Below, piece after piece: positions 56,651 through 64,000 of a DNA stretch of 64,000 nucleotides; within the stretch, counting starts at the first letter, position 1, and the number at the start of each line of letters is the position of its first letter. The notes beneath the pieces are model-generated. The model worked only from the letters and a program-made list of their open reading frames with translations, was not told the origin of the DNA and searched no databases. The position numbers and the translations under genes were made by a program. The DNA lies in assembly GCF_001984125.1 (NCBI RefSeq), contig NZ_MTQL01000006.1:930001-994000 (forward strand), in the 5' to 3' direction. This DNA comes from Leifsonia sp. ALI-44-B. GTDB lineage: Bacteria; Actinomycetota; Actinomycetes; Actinomycetales; Microbacteriaceae.

Positions 56651-56695
56651 GTGGTCAGTCTTGTCGCTTTCCGGGTACTGCGCCCTCGTCCGGAT
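56651..56695 (-). promoter_or_regulatory. Guanidine-III (ykkC-III) riboswitch
   Basis: On the minus strand, 18 bases before sugE, the class III signature is readable in order: CCGGACGAGG, GCGCAGTACCCGG, AAAGCGACAAGACTG. CCGG at the start pairs with CCGG after TACC to give the first stem, and CAGT pairs with ACTG as the pseudoknot. The latter pair is changed from the CCGT/ACGG I recall in other members, which is covariation. Guanidine should stabilise it and allow translation of sugE. Confidence 0.88.
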
Positions 56696-56871
56696 GCCGC
56701 TCTCGCTGCGGCACTCCCCCAGTATGCCAAACCGGCCTGATCACGGCCTGTGCAACCGGGTGCCCGCGAGCGCCGAGCAAAGAATAGGGCGTGGATGCGG
56801 CATCCCACCGTCTATGACGATGCGTTACGGCCGCGCCTCCACTGTCAGTTGCCGCGACTAATCTGGGGCGT

Positions 56872-58161
56872 ATGGCAGATCGCGAATACGGTTTCCGCAC
56901 GCGTGCGATTCACGCGGGCAACATCCCCGACCAGGTGACGGGGGCGCGCGCGCTGCCCATTTACCAGTCGACCGCTTTCGTGTTCGACGACACGGCCGAC
57001 GCCGCGGCTCGGTTCGCGCTGCAGAAGTACGGCAACATCTACTCGCGCCTGTCGAACCCCACGGTGGCGAGCTTCGAAGAGCGCGTGGCCAGCCTCGAGG
57101 GCGGGCTCGGCGCTGTGGCCACCGCATCCGGTCTTGCGGCCCAGTACATCGTGTTCGCCTCACTGGCGGGCGCGGGCGACCACATCGTCGCCTCGGCCAA
57201 CCTCTACGGCGGGTCGATCACACAATTGGATGTCACGCTGCGCCGTTTCGGGGTCGAGACCACGTTCGTGGGCTCCTCGAACGCCGAGGACTACGCGGCC
57301 GCCATCACGCCCCGCACCAAGGTGCTCTTCGCCGAGACCGTGGCCAACCCGTCGGGTGAGATCGCCGATATCGAGGCGCTCGCCGATGTGGCCCACGCCC
57401 ATGGCATCCCGCTCGTCATCGACTCGACTATTGCCACGCCTTACCTCAACCGCCCGATCGAGTGGGGTGCCGACATCGTCACGCACTCGGCCACCAAGTT
57501 CTTGGGTGGGCACGGCACCACGGTGGGTGGGCTGGTCGTCGAGAGCGGTCGGTTCGACTACTCGGCCGATAAGTTCCCCCTCTTCCACGAGCCCGTCGCC
57601 AGCTATGGCGGGTTGACGTGGGCCGGCAACTTCGGCGAATACGCCTTCCTCACGCGCCTGCGCGCCGAACAGCTGCGCGACATGGGACCCGTTTTGTCGG
57701 CCCAATCCGCCTTCCAGCTGGCGCAGGGCGTCGAGACGCTGCCCTACCGGATCGACGCGCATGTGGCGAACGCCCGGGCCGTGGCCGAATGGCTCGACGC
57801 CGACCCGCGCATCGAGGCCGTCAACTGGGCGGGGCTGCCCGCGCATCCGCATCACGAGCGCGCCAACAAGTACCTGCCGAAGGGGCCGGGTTCGGTGTTC
57901 ACGTTCGAGGTCAAGGGCGGCCGTCCCGTCGGGCAGAAGCTCATCGAATCGGTCAACCTGGCCAGCCACCTCGCCAACATCGGCGACGCCAAGACGCTCA
58001 TCATCCACCCGGCGTCCACCACGCACGCGCAGTTGACCGAGCAGCAGCTGCTCGAGGCCGGCGTGCGGCCAGGCGTGGTGCGTTTGAGCGTGGGCATCGA
58101 AGACCCCGACGACATCATCTACGACCTCGACCAGGCACTCGCCCAGGCAGTGGAGGCATGA
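56872..58161 (+). CDS. metY: O-acetylhomoserine/O-succinylhomoserine sulfhydrylase (MetY-like)
   Basis: A 429-residue PLP enzyme of the Cys/Met metabolism family. The lysine that binds PLP is K209 in DIVTHSATKFLGGHG. Other family residues are YSRLSNPT (about 57-64), ANLYGGSI and FAETVANPSGEI. MetY makes homocysteine (methionine pathway) from O-acetylhomoserine and sulfide. The ATG follows GGGGCGT. The next gene encodes a CoA-binding protein that overlaps or lies within a few bases, a pairing common in actinobacteria. Confidence 0.95.
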   Translation: MADREYGFRTRAIHAGNIPDQVTGARALPIYQSTAFVFDDTADAAARFALQKYGNIYSRLSNPTVASFEERVASLEGGLGAVATASGLAAQYIVFASLAGAGDHIVASANLYGGSITQLDVTLRRFGVETTFVGSSNAEDYAAAITPRTKVLFAETVANPSGEIADIEALADVAHAHGIPLVIDSTIATPYLNRPIEWGADIVTHSATKFLGGHGTTVGGLVVESGRFDYSADKFPLFHEPVASYGGLTWAGNFGEYAFLTRLRAEQLRDMGPVLSAQSAFQLAQGVETLPYRIDAHVANARAVAEWLDADPRIEAVNWAGLPAHPHHERANKYLPKGPGSVFTFEVKGGRPVGQKLIESVNLASHLANIGDAKTLIIHPASTTHAQLTEQQLLEAGVRPGVVRLSVGIEDPDDIIYDLDQALAQAVEA

Positions 58162-58163
58162 GC

Positions 58164-58817
58164 ATGAGCACCGCAACCGGCACCGCCGGCACCCCCAGCA
58201 CCGTCGAGAGCACGTCGACCGGCATCGACGGCAGCGCCGCGGCATCCACCGGTGGCGACACCGTGAACGCCGTGCTCGCCAACGGCCTCAGCTGCCAGCT
58301 GCCCGCCGACTCGCCCCTCGCCCGCCTGCTGAAATCGCAGCGCACCTGGGAGGGCCCCGACGCCAAGAAGCGACTCGGAATCCTGCGTCGCGCGAAGTCC
58401 ATCGCCATCGTGGGTGCGTCGTCGAACCCGTCGCGCTCGAGCTACTTCGTCGGCACCTACCTGTTGCAGTCGACCGACTACCGCGTGTACTTCGTCAACC
58501 CGAACGCCACCGAGATCCTCGGGCAGAAGGCTTACCCCGACCTCGCGTCGCTGCCCGAAGTGCCCGACATCGTCGACGTGTTCCGCAAGGCCAGCGACAT
58601 CCCGTCGGTCGTCGAGGAGGTCGCGGCGGTCGGCTCACCCGTCATGTGGGTGCAGCTCGGCATCTGGAACGAGGATGCGGCGCGCGATGCCGAAGCTCGC
58701 GGCATCGAGGTCGTCATGGACCGCTGCGTCAAGATCGAGCACGCGAGATTCCACGGCGGCCTGCACCTCATGGGATTCGATACCGGGCAGATCACGGCGC
58801 GCAAGACGATTCGCTGA
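58164..58817 (+). CDS. CoA-binding domain protein (YccU-like)
   Basis: A 217-residue protein. A Thr/Ser-rich N-terminus (1-45) precedes a CoA-binding Rossmann domain (about 75-205): KSIAIVGASSNPSRSSYFVGTYL, YRVYFVNPNATEILGQ, and IVDVFRKASDIPSVVEEV. No catalytic residues are recognised. The start is taken at the ATG at 58164, seven bases after GGAGG; an ATG two codons earlier overlaps the metY stop. Its tight pairing with metY suggests a role in sulfur amino acid metabolism or in CoA-linked control; the function of this family is not firmly known. Confidence 0.88.
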   Translation: MSTATGTAGTPSTVESTSTGIDGSAAASTGGDTVNAVLANGLSCQLPADSPLARLLKSQRTWEGPDAKKRLGILRRAKSIAIVGASSNPSRSSYFVGTYLLQSTDYRVYFVNPNATEILGQKAYPDLASLPEVPDIVDVFRKASDIPSVVEEVAAVGSPVMWVQLGIWNEDAARDAEARGIEVVMDRCVKIEHARFHGGLHLMGFDTGQITARKTIR

Positions 58818-58905
58818 GCGGGCTGGCTTCCGCCCGATGATAACGGCAGGTCCAGTGGGAATCGAGCCCCTGGATTGCCCGATGCCTCGGGCGTAGGTTC
58901 GTAGA

Positions 58906-60234
58906 ATGAGCCAAAGAATTCTGATCCTCGGCGGCGGATACGCCGGCCTCTACGCTGCGAAAAGCCTGCAGAACCAGAGCGATGCGCTCCTCGAGATCAC
59001 CGTCGTCGATGCCAACCCCTACATGACCTACCAGCCGTTGCTGCCCGAAGTGGCCGGCGGACACGTCAACCCCGCCGACGTCACCATCGACCTGCGACGC
59101 ACCCTGCGCCACTGCACCGTGCTGCGCGGCACCGTCACCGACCTCGACGTCGAACAGAAGACCGCGAACATCGACCTGCTCAACGATCAAGAAATCTCGA
59201 TCGACTACGACCAGGTCATCCTGGCGCTCGGCGCCGTCACGCGCGTGTTCCCCACCCCCGGGCTGAAAGAGAACGCCGTCGGGTTCAAGACCGTCGAAGA
59301 AGCCGTCTACACCCACAACCGGGTGCTCGAGCAGGTGGCACGCGCCGCCGAAACCACCGACGAGGCTGAGAAGCGCAAAGCTCTCACCTTCGTGTTCGTG
59401 GGCGGCGGCTACACCGGCGTCGAGGCTCTCAGCGAACTGTCCGACCTGTCGAAAAACGCCGTGCGCAATCATCCGTCGCTCGACGAATCAGACCTGCACT
59501 GGGTGCTCATCGAAGCGCTCGACCGCGTGGCGCCCGAAGTCGGCCCCGAGCTCTCGAAGTGGACACTGCAGGCGTTGCGCGACCGCGGCATCGACATCCG
59601 CCTCGAGACAACCATTGAGTCGTGCGAAAACGGCGATGTGGTCTTGAAGGGCGGCGAAGTCATCCCCGCGAACACCATCGTGTGGACCGCTGGCGTACAG
59701 CCCAACCCGCTCTACAAGAGCACCAACGTGCCGCTCGGGCCCAAGGGTCACGTCATCGCCAACGCGCATTTGCAGGTCATGCGTGAGGATGGCTCGATCG
59801 TCGACGGCGCCTGGGCACTCGGCGACAACGCGCAGGTGCCCGACCTCACGGCCGCCAAGCAGCCCGCCTACTACCCGCCCAACGCGCAGAACGCCATGCG
59901 GCAGGCGCCCGTGGCCGCGAAGAACGTGGTGTCGAGCATCCTGTCGCGCCCGCTCGTCGAATACCGCCACGAATCGCTCGGCACGATCGCCAGCTACGGC
60001 ATCGGGCACGGTGCCGCCAACGTCAAGGGCATCAAGCTGAAGAACCTTCCGGCCTGGCTGATGCACCGCGCCTACCACGGGGCCGTCATCCCGACCTTCC
60101 ACCGCAAGATCCGAGTGTTCATCGGATGGTTCGCCGAGGCGTTGACGTCCCGCGAGACGACGGCCATGACGGCGCTCGAAACGCCGCGCAAGGCGTTCAC
60201 GGCCGCGTTCGGAAAGTCGCGCGCGAAGAACTGA
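58906..60234 (+). CDS. ndh: Type II NADH dehydrogenase (second paralogue)
   Basis: A 442-residue NDH-2. The N-terminal FAD motif ILILGGGYAGLYAAKSLQ, the NADH motif FVFVGGGYTGVEALSEL (about 163-179), and the AWALGDNAQVPDLT segment near 300 are intact. It ends with an amphipathic region (PAWLMHRAYHGAVIPTFHRKI) that is also found in the 7235-8842 paralogue and probably contacts the membrane. It lacks the APAKK tail. It passes electrons from NADH to menaquinone without pumping protons. The neighbours are a CoA-binding gene upstream and a convergent thiol peroxidase gene. Confidence 0.95.
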   Translation: MSQRILILGGGYAGLYAAKSLQNQSDALLEITVVDANPYMTYQPLLPEVAGGHVNPADVTIDLRRTLRHCTVLRGTVTDLDVEQKTANIDLLNDQEISIDYDQVILALGAVTRVFPTPGLKENAVGFKTVEEAVYTHNRVLEQVARAAETTDEAEKRKALTFVFVGGGYTGVEALSELSDLSKNAVRNHPSLDESDLHWVLIEALDRVAPEVGPELSKWTLQALRDRGIDIRLETTIESCENGDVVLKGGEVIPANTIVWTAGVQPNPLYKSTNVPLGPKGHVIANAHLQVMREDGSIVDGAWALGDNAQVPDLTAAKQPAYYPPNAQNAMRQAPVAAKNVVSSILSRPLVEYRHESLGTIASYGIGHGAANVKGIKLKNLPAWLMHRAYHGAVIPTFHRKIRVFIGWFAEALTSRETTAMTALETPRKAFTAAFGKSRAKN

Positions 60235-60246
60235 CCGTGGCCGGGC

Positions 60247-60732
60247 TCAGGCGGGCAGCGACGACTCGATGAGCGAGACGATCTCGGGGGCGTCGGGCTC
60301 GACCGTGGGGCGGAAGCGGTGCACGCGGCCGTCGGGCGTGATGACGAACTTTTCGAAGTTCCACTTCACGCGGCCCGCCTTGCCATCGGCATCCTCGGCC
60401 TTCGTCAGCTCCTGGTAGAGCGGGTGAGCCGAGCGGCCGTTCACCTTCACCTTCTCGAACATGGGGAATGTGACGCCCCACGTCATCGAGCAGTACTCCT
60501 TGATCTTGTCCTCGTCGCTGAGTTCCTGCAGAAACTGGTTGCTCGGAAAACCGAGCACCGTGAAGCCGCGGTCGCCGTAGGTCTTCTGCAGCTGCTCGAG
60601 CTTCTCGTACTGCGGGGCCAGGCCGCACCGCGAGGCCACGTTGACGATGAGCTTCACGCGCGCATAGTCGGCGAGGGTTGCGGCATCCCCGTCGATGGTG
60701 GTGATTTCGATGGAGTCGAGGGCGTCGGTCAC
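60247..60732 (-). CDS. Glutathione-peroxidase-family thiol peroxidase
   Basis: A 161-residue peroxidase. The catalytic residues are Cys36 (NVASRCGLAPQY), Gln66 (GFPSNQF) and Trp124-Asn125 (VKWNFEKF), with a possible resolving Cys81 in EYCSMTWGVTFPMF. As actinobacteria have no glutathione, such enzymes use thioredoxin or mycothiol to remove hydroperoxides. The GTG at 60730-60732 was chosen for GAGAAG upstream; the frame stays open further, but that part is the divergent promoter space. It converges with the NDH-2 gene. Confidence 0.93.
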   Translation of the reverse strand: MTDALDSIEITTIDGDAATLADYARVKLIVNVASRCGLAPQYEKLEQLQKTYGDRGFTVLGFPSNQFLQELSDEDKIKEYCSMTWGVTFPMFEKVKVNGRSAHPLYQELTKAEDADGKAGRVKWNFEKFVITPDGRVHRFRPTVEPDAPEIVSLIESSLPA

Positions 60733-60935
60733 GGTGTCTTCTCTCTGAGTGGCGTCACGCGGTGAGCGTTGTTCGACTCTAACCCCGCCGGTTGGATGTC
60801 GGAGCTCACGTGGGTGCACAGTGGTGCCATCTGGAGTAAAAACGCAGGGTCTGGCCACTGGCCACCTGGGCCGGATCACTCGATGCCGCGTGCCTGCGCA
60901 GGTCCTTACTACCCGCTACCGGGCGCCGGTTTCTC

Positions 60936-60965
60936 TTGTTCATTGGTCAGCGCACGCTGTATATT
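60936..60965 (+). promoter_or_regulatory. Promoter of cmtR, probably leaderless
   Basis: TTGTTC (60936-60941), an 18-base spacer and TATATT (60960-60965). The ATG of cmtR follows only six bases after the -10 box, so the transcript should start at or just before the A of ATG and have no leader. No ribosome binding site is present. Confidence 0.6.
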
Positions 60966-60980
60966 CATTGTATGCTGACC
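60945..60980. promoter_or_regulatory. Candidate CmtR operator
   Basis: GGTCAGC (60945-60951) and GCTGACC (60974-60980) form a perfect 7-base inverted repeat that spans the -10 box and the start codon. A repressor bound here would block the promoter directly. Within it is a weaker A/T-rich palindrome around the -10 box. Confidence 0.5.
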
Positions 60981-61349
60981 AGTGCTCCCCGACTCGACGT
61001 TCTCGGCCGCCTCGGGCGTGCGCTCGCAGATCCGACCCGCTCACGCATCCTCATGGCTTTGCTCGAAGGGCCCGGATACCCCGCCCAGCTCGCGCGCGAC
61101 CTCGACCTCACGCGGTCGAACGTGTCCAACCACCTGAGCTGCCTGCGCGGCTGCGGAATCGTCGTGGCACTGCCTGAGGGGCGGCAGACGCGCTATGAGA
61201 TCTCAGACCCTCACCTGACTCGCGCTCTCGAGGCCCTCGTCGACGTCGTCCTGGCCGTCGACGACGGGCGCGACTGCGAAGACGATGCGTGCGATGTGCC
61301 GCTGTGCTGCGGAACCGGAACCGGAACCGCCGTGGGGTCGCGGCGATGA
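60972..61349 (+). CDS. cmtR: CmtR-type Cd(II)/Pb(II)-sensing repressor (ArsR/SmtB family)
   Basis: A 125-residue winged helix metal sensor. The sequence closely resembles mycobacterial CmtR: LGRLGRALADPTRSRILMALL, then LTRSNVSNHLSCLRGCGIV. The metal ligands Cys57, Cys61 and Cys102 fall at exactly the numbers known for CmtR. The tail adds three more Cys (DDACDVPLCC). Metal binding should release DNA and switch on the operon. The gene overlaps a CDF transporter gene by four bases. Promoter and operator lie just upstream. Confidence 0.94.
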   Translation: MLTSAPRLDVLGRLGRALADPTRSRILMALLEGPGYPAQLARDLDLTRSNVSNHLSCLRGCGIVVALPEGRQTRYEISDPHLTRALEALVDVVLAVDDGRDCEDDACDVPLCCGTGTGTAVGSRR

Positions 61350-62023
61350 GCGCGGTGCTGGAGACATCGCGCCGCGACACGTTGCGTCGCCGCATCCGCT
61401 GGATTGTGGCAGGAACCATCGCCTACAACGTGGTCGAGGCGATCATCGCACTCGCGGCCGGTTCGGTGGCATCATCCGCTGCTCTAATCGGGTTCGGGCT
61501 GGACTCGATCGTCGAGGTATTGTCGGCGGCGGCCGTGGCATGGCAGTTCGCGGCGCCCGACCCCGAGCGTCGTGAGAAGACGGCCCTGCGCGTCATTGCC
61601 GTATCGTTCTTCGGGCTCGCGGCATATGTGAGTGTCGACGCGATCCTCTCGCTGGTGGGGATGCGCGAGGCCGATCACAGCCCTGTCGGCATCGTGCTCG
61701 CGGCCGTCAGCCTCGTCATCATGCCCGGACTCAGCTGGATCGAACGCCGCACCGGACGCGAGCTCGGCTCGGCATCCGCGATCGCTGATTCGAAACAAAC
61801 GCTCATCTGCAGCTACCTGTCGGCGGCCCTGCTCGTGGGCCTGCTGCTCAACTCATTGCTGGGGTGGGCCTGGGCCGACTCGGTCGCCGCCCTCGTGATC
61901 GCCGTCTTCGCCGTGCGCGAGGGGCTCGAGGCGTGGAAGGGCGAAAGCTGCACCGTGCCCGTCTCGGCACTCACGGGCGAACGCGAGGTCGAAGCCTGCG
62001 AGTGTTGCGCGCCGGCTCGCTGA
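61346..62023 (+). CDS. Cation diffusion facilitator (CDF) family metal transporter
   Basis: A 225-residue membrane protein with about six spans. The metal-site residues of the family appear in span 2 (GFGLDSIVEVLS) and span 5 (SAIADSKQTLICSYLS, read in parts). It lacks the usual His-rich loop and the long C-terminal domain, ending instead in ACECCAPAR, a Cys-rich tail that may bind soft metals. It overlaps cmtR by ATGA, so it is under its control and probably exports Cd(II), Pb(II) or a similar cation. In M. tuberculosis the cmtR partner is a P-type ATPase, not a CDF protein. Confidence 0.9.
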   Translation: MSAVLETSRRDTLRRRIRWIVAGTIAYNVVEAIIALAAGSVASSAALIGFGLDSIVEVLSAAAVAWQFAAPDPERREKTALRVIAVSFFGLAAYVSVDAILSLVGMREADHSPVGIVLAAVSLVIMPGLSWIERRTGRELGSASAIADSKQTLICSYLSAALLVGLLLNSLLGWAWADSVAALVIAVFAVREGLEAWKGESCTVPVSALTGEREVEACECCAPAR

Positions 62024-62108
62024 TGGGCTCGTTGGGCACCGACTAGCCCCAGCGACCCCCACTAGCCATGCCGCAGCCGCCTAGCCTCAGCGTGCCAGCC
62101 CCGGCGGT

Positions 62109-63536
62109 CTAGCCCCAGCCACCGAGGTAGCCCGCCACGCGAACGTTGGCGGCGACGGGGTGGATGTCGCGAGCCTCGACCTGCAGATCGCGCACGTGTG
62201 CGTCGGCACCCCAGCGCTCGAGGCGCCTGGCGGACCGCTCAGAGATCACGCGCACCGTCGATCCGAGATGGACGGCCAGGATGCCCGGGGCCGACGCTTC
62301 TCGAAGTGCGCCGATGAGGTCCAACGCAAGGTTGCTCGCGCCAGCCCGCTCGGCGCCGTCGGCTTCCTCGGCAGAGTCGCCGGGCGAACCCAGCTCGACG
62401 CGCACACACTCGTCGAGTTCAATGCGCAGGCGACCGATCGGCGCCTCCCCTGGCGCACCGACGCGCGGGTCGCCGGCGAAGACGCTCAACACCGCGGTCG
62501 GCACGACGACCCGGGCTTGCGGCAGCACGGCTAGAACGCTGTCCACGCACACGAAAGCAGCGGCGGCACTCGCAGCGGTGCGCAGAACGACGACGGCGTC
62601 GGGGACGGCGGTCAGCAGCGCGCGCGGGCGTGATCCGTCCACCGCGATTACCCCGCTGAGGAGCATGGCCTCGGCGTTCTCGGCGTCGCGTCGTCGTCGG
62701 TCGTTGTCGTCTCGACCCGCCCAGTCGGCGCCGTCGTGCCAGGCAACGGCCTCGGGCTCGTGGGCGAAGATCGCGCCGGCGAGCCAGGCGCGGTGCGCCC
62801 ACTCCCAGTCCTCGCCGCCGTAGTTCGAGAAACCCTCGTAGAACCCGCCCGTTTCGGCGAAGAACCACGCCGAGCACGCGAATACGGCGCCGATGATGTG
62901 ACGGTAGGAGCGGTCATCCGCGTCGAGGAGGTTGCGGGTGCGGTGGTATTCGTCGCGCAGCCACGCGGGTTCGGGCACTTCGCGGGCCGGGCCGGCCTGT
63001 TCGACGGGCGTCGAAACGGAGGTGTCGCCGAAGTCGGCGTGGAGGCGGTGGCCGGCGACGACGGTTTCGGGCAGCAGGGACGGGAGGCGCGCCATGCACT
63101 CGAGGTAGTGCGGTTCGGGCGCGGTGTCGGCGTCGAGGAAGCAGAGGATGTCTCCGGATGCGTGGGCGGCACCGAGGTTGCGGGCGGCGGCGGCCCTGAA
63201 CCCCTGGTCCTCTTGCACGAGCAACGTGACGCCCTCGGGAACCGTTGGCGGCACGGGCGATCCGTCGTCGACGACGATGACCTCGACGAGTTCGGGGGCG
63301 AGCGTGTGGCGTGCGAGGGCGGCGAGCGTGCGGTCGAGTTCACGCTGCTGGTCGAAGTGCACCACGATGACGGAGACCGTGCGGGCGGGCGGTTCGACGC
63401 CGTCCACGAGGTCCCAGCGATTGCCCGGAACCGTGCGGCCGAAGGGCGGCGGCGTGACCGGCACAGCCCGCGCCACCCACTCGGTCGGCTCGGCGGGCTC
63501 GGTCAACTCGGTCGACTCAGCGGGCACAAAGCTCAT
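62109..63536 (-). CDS. Family 2 glycosyltransferase
   Basis: A 475-residue protein. After a Pro/Glu-rich start (1-50), the GT-A domain (about 58-290) has VSVIVVHFDQQRELDRTL, EVIVVDDGSP, and the DxD-like metal motif in CFLDADTAPEP, then GGEDWEWAHRAWLAG, a galactosyl/chondroitin-type C-terminal segment with EDWE. The rest (about 300-475) resembles no clear domain and may be a second fold. It uses a nucleotide sugar for polysaccharide or glycoconjugate synthesis; donor and acceptor are unknown. The ATG overlaps the upstream glycosyltransferase stop (ATGA). Confidence 0.9.
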   Translation of the reverse strand: MSFVPAESTELTEPAEPTEWVARAVPVTPPPFGRTVPGNRWDLVDGVEPPARTVSVIVVHFDQQRELDRTLAALARHTLAPELVEVIVVDDGSPVPPTVPEGVTLLVQEDQGFRAAAARNLGAAHASGDILCFLDADTAPEPHYLECMARLPSLLPETVVAGHRLHADFGDTSVSTPVEQAGPAREVPEPAWLRDEYHRTRNLLDADDRSYRHIIGAVFACSAWFFAETGGFYEGFSNYGGEDWEWAHRAWLAGAIFAHEPEAVAWHDGADWAGRDDNDRRRRDAENAEAMLLSGVIAVDGSRPRALLTAVPDAVVVLRTAASAAAAFVCVDSVLAVLPQARVVVPTAVLSVFAGDPRVGAPGEAPIGRLRIELDECVRVELGSPGDSAEEADGAERAGASNLALDLIGALREASAPGILAVHLGSTVRVISERSARRLERWGADAHVRDLQVEARDIHPVAANVRVAGYLGGWG

Positions 63537-64000
63537 AGCGCAGCCCACCATTCGGCATACGCGCGAGCCGTGTCACCGATCGTCGGGGATGACGGAGTGC
63601 CCGGTTCGACCCAGGTGGCGTCGGGGTCGTCGCGCAAATCCGTTATGGCGGCGGCAAGCGCGTGCGGATCGCCGTCATCGAACAGGGACAGGGTGCCGGG
63701 GCGCAGCTGCAACATCTCGGCGAAATACGGCGAACGGATGGTGAGGGGGCGTCGGCCGGCGCTGATCCAGTCGGTGAGCGAACCCGACGCCGAGACGTGT
63801 TGATGCGCAATCACGGGCACGGCGACGGCCCGCACCAGGGCATCCCGGTCGTCAACGCTCAGAAAACCGGTGCTGCGAAATCGCACACCCGAGGATGCGG
63901 CGTGCTCGGCGAGCTCCGCGAGTTCGCGTTCGTGGCCGGGCGATGCACCACCGAGAGCGACGACTCCGGGTCGACGATCGGCAGGCAGGAGCGCGACCGC
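63533..64000 (-). CDS. Glycosyltransferase-like protein, C-terminal part (N-terminus beyond window)
   Basis: The last 155 residues of a gene that continues to the right. The frame is open to the window edge. The visible part has VALGGASPGHERELAEL, the segment HQHVSASGSLTDWISAGRRPLT and a C-terminal EPGTPSSPTIGDTARAYAEWW, resembling the end of a GT-B (family 4) glycosyltransferase that binds the nucleotide sugar. It overlaps the GT2 gene by four bases, so the two probably act in the same sugar polymer pathway. Full assignment is not possible. Confidence 0.7.
   Translation of the reverse strand, partial: AVALLPADRRPGVVALGGASPGHERELAELAEHAASSGVRFRSTGFLSVDDRDALVRAVAVPVIAHQHVSASGSLTDWISAGRRPLTIRSPYFAEMLQLRPGTLSLFDDGDPHALAAAITDLRDDPDATWVEPGTPSSPTIGDTARAYAEWWAAL

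Overview
The window is about 64 kb of GC-rich chromosome with dense, mostly housekeeping genes. The organism is most likely an actinobacterium of the Microbacteriaceae or a close relative. The reasons are the strong G/C third-position bias, a CmtR-type metal sensor, an ArsC of the mycothiol-coupled type, a Pmt protein mannosyltransferase in the usual actinobacterial rsmI/pmt/metG/tatD/rsmA/ispE neighbourhood, DUF501 next to eno and ftsB, and constant use of the words CGGATG and CATCCG. No rRNA, CRISPR array, insertion sequence, integrase or prophage gene was seen. Two tRNA genes are present.

Layout: (1) 0-7 kb: a peptide ABC transporter operon (binding protein, two permeases, ATPase cut by the window edge) divergent from an Lrp-type regulator, then an Xaa-Pro aminopeptidase. 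Together these fit peptide import and breakdown. (2) 7-16.6 kb: a tRNA with a UAA anticodon, a type II NADH dehydrogenase with a lysine-rich tail, a membrane-anchored subtilisin-like protease, DUF501, a FtsB/DivIC-like protein, enolase, histidyl-tRNA synthetase and an ABC-2 exporter pair. (3) 16.6-29.5 kb: mazG with an acidic repeat insert, nhaA, mfd, pth, rplY, gnd, an IclR regulator, prs, glmU and tRNA-Gln. (4) 29.6-36.5 kb: a MarR regulator, small membrane proteins, a YqjF-like protein, a methionine importer (metQ, metN, metI) and an ABC-F ATPase. (5) 36.6-48.5 kb: the conserved ispE...rsmA-tatD-metG-rsmI/pmt block. It is interrupted between ispE and rsmA by a cell-wall LCP protein and a two-gene flavin oxidoreductase pair of the DszA/NtaA and DszC/SfnB types. 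(6) 48.5-56.7 kb: a YeiH-like transporter, a large LPxTG-anchored phosphatase, a small lipoprotein, ArsC, an unusual GH13 enzyme, and sugE under a guanidine-III riboswitch. (7) 56.8-64 kb: metY with a CoA-binding partner, a second NDH-2, a thiol peroxidase, a cmtR/CDF metal-resistance operon and glycosyltransferases running off the right edge.

Themes that tie genes together are peptide uptake (dpp, Lrp, PepP), sulfur and methionine supply (metNIQ, metY, the flavin oxidoreductase pair, YeiH), respiration and redox (two NDH-2, Gpx, ArsC), and small-cation or guanidinium detoxification (nhaA, sugE, cmtR/CDF). I found no obvious wholly new multi-gene system. The most distinctive items are the guanidine-III riboswitch, the leaderless cmtR promoter/operator, the inverted repeat looping out the IclR ribosome binding site, the short-armed UAA tRNA, and several low-complexity protein inserts.
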